Source: Corinectria fuckeliana
Taxonomy: Eukaryota; Ascomycota; Sordariomycetes; Hypocreales; Nectriaceae
DNA: 49,981 nucleotides
NCBI GenBank assembly: GCA_019137255.1
Contig: WPDH01000354.1
Span: forward strand, 1-49,981
Direction of reading: 5' to 3'
Shown here: piece by piece, positions 45,161 through 49,981 of the stretch
Layout: each line of letters begins with the position of its first letter
How positions within the stretch are numbered: the stretch's first letter is position 1
Notes under the pieces: generated by a model
Seen by the model: only the letters and a program-made list of their open reading frames with translations
Databases searched by the model: none
What the model was told of the DNA's origin: nothing
Made by a program: the position numbers and the translations under genes

Positions 45161-46700
45161 ATGGCTGGCAGACAGTGTTGCAGAAAGCCTCTTTGGAGGG
45201 CCCCGAGGGCAAGTACTTCGGTGACGGATGGCGTGTTTTATCCAAAAACTAACGGCCGTTTCAGCTATCTTTAGGCGAGAAAGGAAGACGCCTTCACTTG
45301 CATTCATTCCAGTCCCAACACTTGCTCAGAGAGGTCCGCACAACTCCCAGAGCCCGCCCCAACCAAGCATCTAACGTGGGACCTCATCAGGCCGGGGTAC
45401 CGGTTCCGCGTGGGATCGTAGCTCAAACAGTACAGGAAGTAAAGGACGCGCTTGGAGAACTCAGTGCGTAAGGACTCCGGTGGACCCCTCGCGTTTGCTA
45501 ACCACGACGTCCCGGCAGATGGGCCATGCTTCATTAAACCTCAGATCCTCAACGCCAGCCAGGGTCTGAGGCATCTAGAACCCGGTAACCATGGCGGAAC
45601 TCGACTTGCCACTAGCCTTGATGAGGGGGCAGCATTTGCCGCGAAAATCCTCGGTCAACAGATACGTTCTGGCCATCCTGGCGAGAGAGGCTTTCCAGTC
45701 ACGAAAGTGTACGTCGAAGAGAGAGTCCGGTTCGACAAAAGCTGGCGCCTTTGTATGACCATTGACCGTGAGAAATACTGTCCTGTTATAAAGCTCTACA
45801 CAGGCCCTGTTGACAGAGCCTCGCAAAAGAAGGACCCGTCTGAGCCGCCCGCTACTTTTCACTTCAGTTATACCGACGGGATTACTCCTATCCTGACAGA
45901 GTCCATCTCTGAGCACTTGGGGCTATCGGACCAGGAACGCCAAAGCCTCGACCAGATAACAAGGAGCCTGTACGCTATCTTCGTCGAAAAGGAAGCAACA
46001 GCCCTCGCAATCGACTCGCTGGTCCGGGGCTCTACAGACGGGCAGCTCTTCTGTCTAGACTCGCACTTCACCTTCGACGACGCTGCCGAGAGCCGCCAGG
46101 CAGACGTCTTCGCCCTGCGGGACTACGGCCAGGAGGTCGGCGAGGAGGTCGAGGCGGAGAAGCACGGCCTGGTCTACGTGCGGATGGACGGCAACATCGG
46201 CAACGTGGTCAACGGCGCCGGCCTGGCCATGGCCACCAACGACGCCATCAGCCTGCACGGCGGGAAGAGCGCCAACTTCCTGGACGGGGGCGGCAAGGCC
46301 ACCAAGGAGACCATGCTGCAGGCCTTCGGCATCATCCTGCGCGACGAGAGGGTCAAGGCGGTCCTCGTCAACACCTATGGAGGTACGCGTCACCCGCTGA
46401 TGGATCGGGAACCCGCCGCTCTAAAGCATTCTTCCTAGGGCTGACCAGGTGCGACATGATTGCCGAGTCCGTCATCGCCGCGGCGAGCGAGCTGGGGCCT
46501 CTCCGCCTCCCGGTGGTTGTGCGCTTGCAGGGAACGAACTCGGCTGAGGGGTTGAAGCTGGTAAGTTCGGTCTGGAGCGTTTCAAAGGAGAAGTGTTAAT
46601 GGATTGTCTGCAGTTGGAGGAAGCTGATCTTGGGTTGCATGTCGAAGCCGATTTCGGGGAGGCTGCGAGGAAGGTCGTGGAGGTTGCGAAGCAACGATAA
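45161..46700 (+). CDS. succinate-CoA ligase beta subunit-like protein (mitochondrial)
   Basis: Six exons (45161-45208, 45265-45333, 45391-45463, 45519-46382, 46439-46560, 46614-46700) give 420 aa. The first exon, from an ATG in strong context (GCCATGG), gives 'MAGRQCCRKPLWRAPR', a basic, mitochondria-like start. It joins through a GC-AG intron (AGG|GCAAGT) to 'RRLHLHSFQSQHLLRE', then 'AGVPVPRGIVAQTVQEVKDA', which match the start of beta subunits. The C-terminal half has 'GNIGNVVNGAGLAMATND' and 'GGKSANFLDGGGKAT', both conserved. The middle of the ATP-grasp half is divergent: where canonical subunits have a Gly-Gly-rich 'ASxxGGxxIE' string, this one reads 'YCPVIKLYTGPVDRAS', so nucleotide use may be altered. 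It forms an apparent pair with the alpha gene upstream. Confidence 0.88.
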
Positions 46701-47010
46701 GTAAGGGCCACCCAAACTATAGATCTAACGTCTACAAGGTCGATCTCTTACCTACATAATTTACTCATCATGTCACAACGAACGTGACCTACGATAGACT
46801 TCTACCCGATGGCATATCATGACGGGTGGGAACTGGACTACAGTAAATATTATATCAGTGTTCAGCAGCAGCAGAAACTCTGCATGCATTATACATGTAC
46901 ACATTATACATCTATATGTTCGTACTTGGATATAAACTTTGGACATGAAGCAACGTAAGTAACCCCCACAGCTTGCCACCACCATCGTACCCTTGCATCT
47001 CGAGGACAAA
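46701..47010. other. convergent 3' spacer
   Basis: This 310-base non-coding stretch lies between the stops of the ligase beta gene and the FAD oxidoreductase. It is AT-rich around 46,840-46,935, as expected for two 3' ends. Confidence 0.5.
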
Positions 47011-48491
47011 CTACATGTCCGCAATCAGCTTGGGAATGAGGATATCGTTGTACCACCAGATGTGCGTCTGGAACTGAGCAAACCAGGCACCGCCCGTCCA
47101 CCAGGTGGATCGGAGGCCCTGGAGGGCGTACAGGTCTTGGATGAAGCCCGCCTTGAGCTCCTCGGCGGACACGCGCGCGTGCATGGGGCCGTTCTCGGTG
47201 AAGGCGAGGTACTCGAGCTCGGCGGACTCGGGCGTCTCCACGGCGCCGGCCTTGACGAGCGTGTCGAAGTTGGTCTGGGCCAGGGCCTTGGAGCCGCTGC
47301 CGGTCATGTTGCCGTGGCCGATGACGATGAGGCGGAAGTAGTCCCGGTCCTCGTCCGCCTCGGTGCCCATGTAGTCGAAGCGCGCGGTGAAGGCCAGGTC
47401 GGGCAGCACGAGCCAGTTGTCCGGGGCGGCGTCCGAGGGCAGGTTGGTCAGCGAGTATCCCTTGGGGAGGGCCGGGTTGGAAACGATGCCGGCCCCGATG
47501 CTCGAGAAGGCGAACTTGTCGAAGACGGCCTCCTCCTGCGTGTCCAGGTCGAAGGGCGCGAGGTTGCTCTCGGTGGGCTCGATGGCGAGGAGCAGCTTCT
47601 TGGCCTTGACGGTCAGGGTCCCGTTGTTGGGCGAGGAGACGGTGAGCAGGACGCCCTCGTCGGAGCGCTCGGCACTGAGGACGGTGGAAGAGTACCGGAC
47701 GTCCTCGCCGAGCTTGTCGGCGAAGGCGTCGTAGATGTCCTGGTTCCGGCCGGAGGCGGGGACAAACGAGGCCTGGGTGCCGAGGACCGAACGGGCCATG
47801 GGGCCGCCAAAGGCCTGTATCACCCACAGCGTCATGACCTTGGTCACGTCGCCGAGGCCCATCCCGGTGATCCTGAAGAGCGTGGGGACGATGGCCTCGA
47901 TGCTGTGGTTCGTGACGAACTCGCCAAAGGGGGTGAGCAGCTCCGCGGGGATGTCCTCGGGCGTCCAGAAGTCCCAGAAGCTGGGCAGCAGCTTGTCCTC
48001 GTACTGGGCGCAGATGTCGGCGTACTTGGTGAGAGCCGCCGACAGCTCCTCGGAGCTGGGGGCCGAGAAGCTGACGCCCTTGCCGGTGTCGAAGTCGACG
48101 TAGCGGGTGGTGGTCGCGGTGTGTCCGGGGGTGGCCGTCTCGACGCCGAGGCGGTCGTTGACGAAGTCGGCGCCACCGTGGACGTCGAGGAACGACTGGA
48201 CGCCGTAGTTGTAGCTTTTGCCTGAGTTGGCGTCGTAAGTACTGATATGACCGCCCTGAAACAAGTTGTCAGTTGTTATTCGGCGTTTGTCTGAGGGCCG
48301 GGACTGCTCACAAGACGAGACCGCTTCTCGATCAGGAGGACGGTCTTGTTGTAGTCCTCGCGCAGGCGGAACGCGGCATGGCAGCCGGAAGCGCCTCCGC
48401 CGATGACAACAACATCCTTCTCGAGCGTTTCCGCGCCCGCGGTGACCAGGGTGGCTGCGGCCAGGAAGCCGGCGAGGGATGTGGCGAGCAT
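47011..48491 (-). CDS. secreted FAD-dependent oxidoreductase (flavin amine-oxidase-like)
   Basis: Two exons (48491-48312 and 48255-47011) separated by a 56-nt intron give 474 aa. A signal peptide (about 1-20, 'SLAGFLAAATLVTAGAE') precedes the dinucleotide-binding motif 'VVVIGGGASGCHAAF' (GGGASG at 31-36) and, after the splice, 'RLGGHISTYD', the second FAD contact. I recall related fungal proteins annotated as FAD/NAD(P)-binding or beta-cyclopiazonate-dehydrogenase-like. The C-terminal region is Trp/Tyr-rich ('STWWTGGAWFAQFQTHIWWY'). The substrate is unknown. The long exon is very GC-rich, which leaves a long open but meaningless frame on the opposite strand. It converges on the ligase beta gene. 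Confidence 0.87.
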
Positions 48492-49534
48492 GTTGCGTGA
48501 GTGAAGCCAGAAACGGGTGACTGATACGATCTTGCAGAGCTACGCGGTAAGGTCGATGGGCCACCAGAGCTTGTAGGATCGACCAGGACGGGGAGCTGCG
48601 ATTGTCTTATAAGGAGATGGCGAGAGCTCTCCCCACCGTCATCTCGCCACCTCGTCGTCTCGTCATCTCGCCGGGGCTTCGTTCTTTGAAGGGCCAAGAC
48701 TACGGCGCGCCGCGTGGCGACAGGCATGGGAGAATACACACCCGACGGCAATACAGCTGGGCCCGCCAGAGAAGAAGAGGCATGCGCCAAGTTGAATACA
48801 TACATAGTTGGTAGATCATCCATCACATCCATGCCTATGAGGCGGTGCAGGTTCCAAATTAGGCCAAGTTCTAATACTAGTAGGGCGCGCGTACTTATGT
48901 ACCTACCCGCGTCCACCGTTAGAAGACCCGCCCCGCTAGAACCGCTCTCTATAACGCTAATCGCGGCCCCTGTTATCGGCTTGACTGCCTTATAATGAAC
49001 AGACAACCACCCTTGCCCATCAGCAACGTGGATGGATCCAGCACATGAGTTTGAAATGCTCCAGTTCAGTTCAGATTCCAGTGCGCCTCCTCTCGCATGG
49101 GTCGTTCGATAGTGGCAGTCTACCCCGTAGCTTGTGGATTCCCCATTGCCATGCTCACCACTGCCCCACGTCCCGGACCCAGTTTGCCAGTGTGAATGGA
49201 GGCATCGAGCATGGTCAGGGAGCAGATGCCGAAGAGTATGGCACCATTACGCACTACTACGTACTCTATGTACCAGTAGAGGAGCTCTTGTCTAGTCAAG
49301 AGGCTGAGTTGGAGTTCTTGGCTTGGCTTCCCTGGAAGGGGCAGGCGCCAAAGTGCGCCCAAAGTGCTGCTGTTGTCGACCGATGTCTTCCGGAATATTA
49401 GGCACGGGCTTCGGCTCTGGATACTACTGGAGAAACTCAACGCACGCTCTTGAAGATCGACGGTAACGTTAACCCTTGAATCGCAGATCGCTCTCTTGAC
49501 GATCATCACCCTACGGAAGGCTATAGGGCCTAGT
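48492..49534. other. intergenic to the right AT-rich edge
   Basis: This is the promoter of the FAD oxidoreductase gene and, beyond it, sequence without a supportable gene. A 118-codon frame at 49045-49401 has no family pattern. Confidence 0.5.
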
Positions 49535-49981
49535 ATCTCATATTAACTTTTTTTTAAATTTTCGCACTAGGGTTATCTTACTATATTATATAAGCTTTAT
49601 TTAATTATATATAATATTATATTATAATAAAAAACTATATTTTTATCTTATTTATTTATATATAAAAAGATTAAAGTTTTTATTATTATAGTAACTAATT
49701 AATAATAAAAGAAATTATATATAGTTATATACTCTTATATATCTTTTTATATTTTATTATACTTTCTTTTTTTTTTTCTTTTTATTATAAAAAAGCTTTT
49801 TTTATTTATACTTATAATATTCTATCTAAATAAACTAATCACCTACTTAGAGGTTTATAAATAGTCTTTTAGTATTATATACTACTCTAATTATAGTTAA
49901 TAGCTTCTTATACTTATATTCTTATCTACTTTTATTATTAATCTAATAGACTTATTTTCTACCTAATAAATAACTAAATAT
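49535..49981. repeat. AT-rich, RIP-eroded block (right edge)
   Basis: From about 49,535 the sequence turns abruptly into A/T with TATA, TTATT and poly-T runs and almost no CpG, like the block at 1-4,430. It is cut by the window end. It is probably another RIP-mutated repeat. Confidence 0.8.

Noticed and set aside
46993..48225. 410-codon open frame on the plus strand
   Set aside because: It lies wholly opposite the FAD oxidoreductase. Its Gly/Val/Glu/Arg-rich, repetitive translation is the shadow of GC-rich codons.
49045..49401. 118-codon plus-strand frame
   Set aside because: No recognisable pattern, start context or splice partner.
49535..49981. Possible telomere-proximal sequence
   Set aside because: No TTAGGG or CCCTAA tandem repeats. 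It is only AT-rich RIP-like DNA.

Overview
This window reads as nuclear DNA of a filamentous ascomycete (Pezizomycotina, probably Sordariomycetes). The genes carry many 45-150 nt introns with fungal branch sites, and their products belong to fungal families: a chitin synthase, an 8-cysteine cell-surface protein, two Zn(II)2Cys6 regulators, an AP-1-type bZIP factor, an Mtr-like amino-acid permease, and two G-protein-signalling genes that resemble fungal GPCRs. A GC-balanced gene island of about 45 kb (roughly 4,430-49,530) lies between two extremely AT-rich blocks (1-4,430 and 49,535-end). Those blocks look like repeats eroded by repeat-induced point mutation (RIP).

Layout. The first gene (4,713) encodes a protein of unknown function with a nuclease-like core and appears cut short by a C-to-T nonsense change. 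It is followed by a dienelactone-hydrolase/SnoaL-like protein (6,353), a class I/II chitin synthase on the minus strand (8,144-10,936) with a long upstream region, an 8-cysteine single-pass membrane protein (13,241), and a broken dienelactone hydrolase (15.2-16.0 kb). Next come SAICAR synthase (16,805) and a membrane-anchored protein of unknown function (18,375). From 21.2 to 33.9 kb lies a group that could act together: Mtr-like permease, Zn2Cys6 regulator, FAD monooxygenase of the salicylate-hydroxylase type, a small unknown protein, a second Zn2Cys6 regulator, an NmrA/epimerase-like protein and an AP-1-like bZIP factor. The promoter of the monooxygenase holds repeated CGG-containing motifs that could be sites for the neighbouring regulator.

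The right third holds a seven-transmembrane/RGS receptor gene whose membrane half is broken by several frame changes while its RGS half is open. It faces a convergent cAMP-receptor-like GPCR. Then come a conserved-looking 85-aa protein, an adjacent pair of divergent succinyl-CoA ligase alpha and beta genes with mitochondrial-type N-termini, and a secreted FAD oxidoreductase.

Gene models were rebuilt by hand from reading-frame continuity, splice-site consensus and remembered family conservation. No search or alignment was run. I saw no rRNA, tRNA, CRISPR or intact transposon. The main surprises are the decaying receptor, nonsense codons that fit leaked RIP, three GC-AG introns, the paired ligase paralogs, and a GC-rich palindromic element exactly at the edge of the left AT-rich block.
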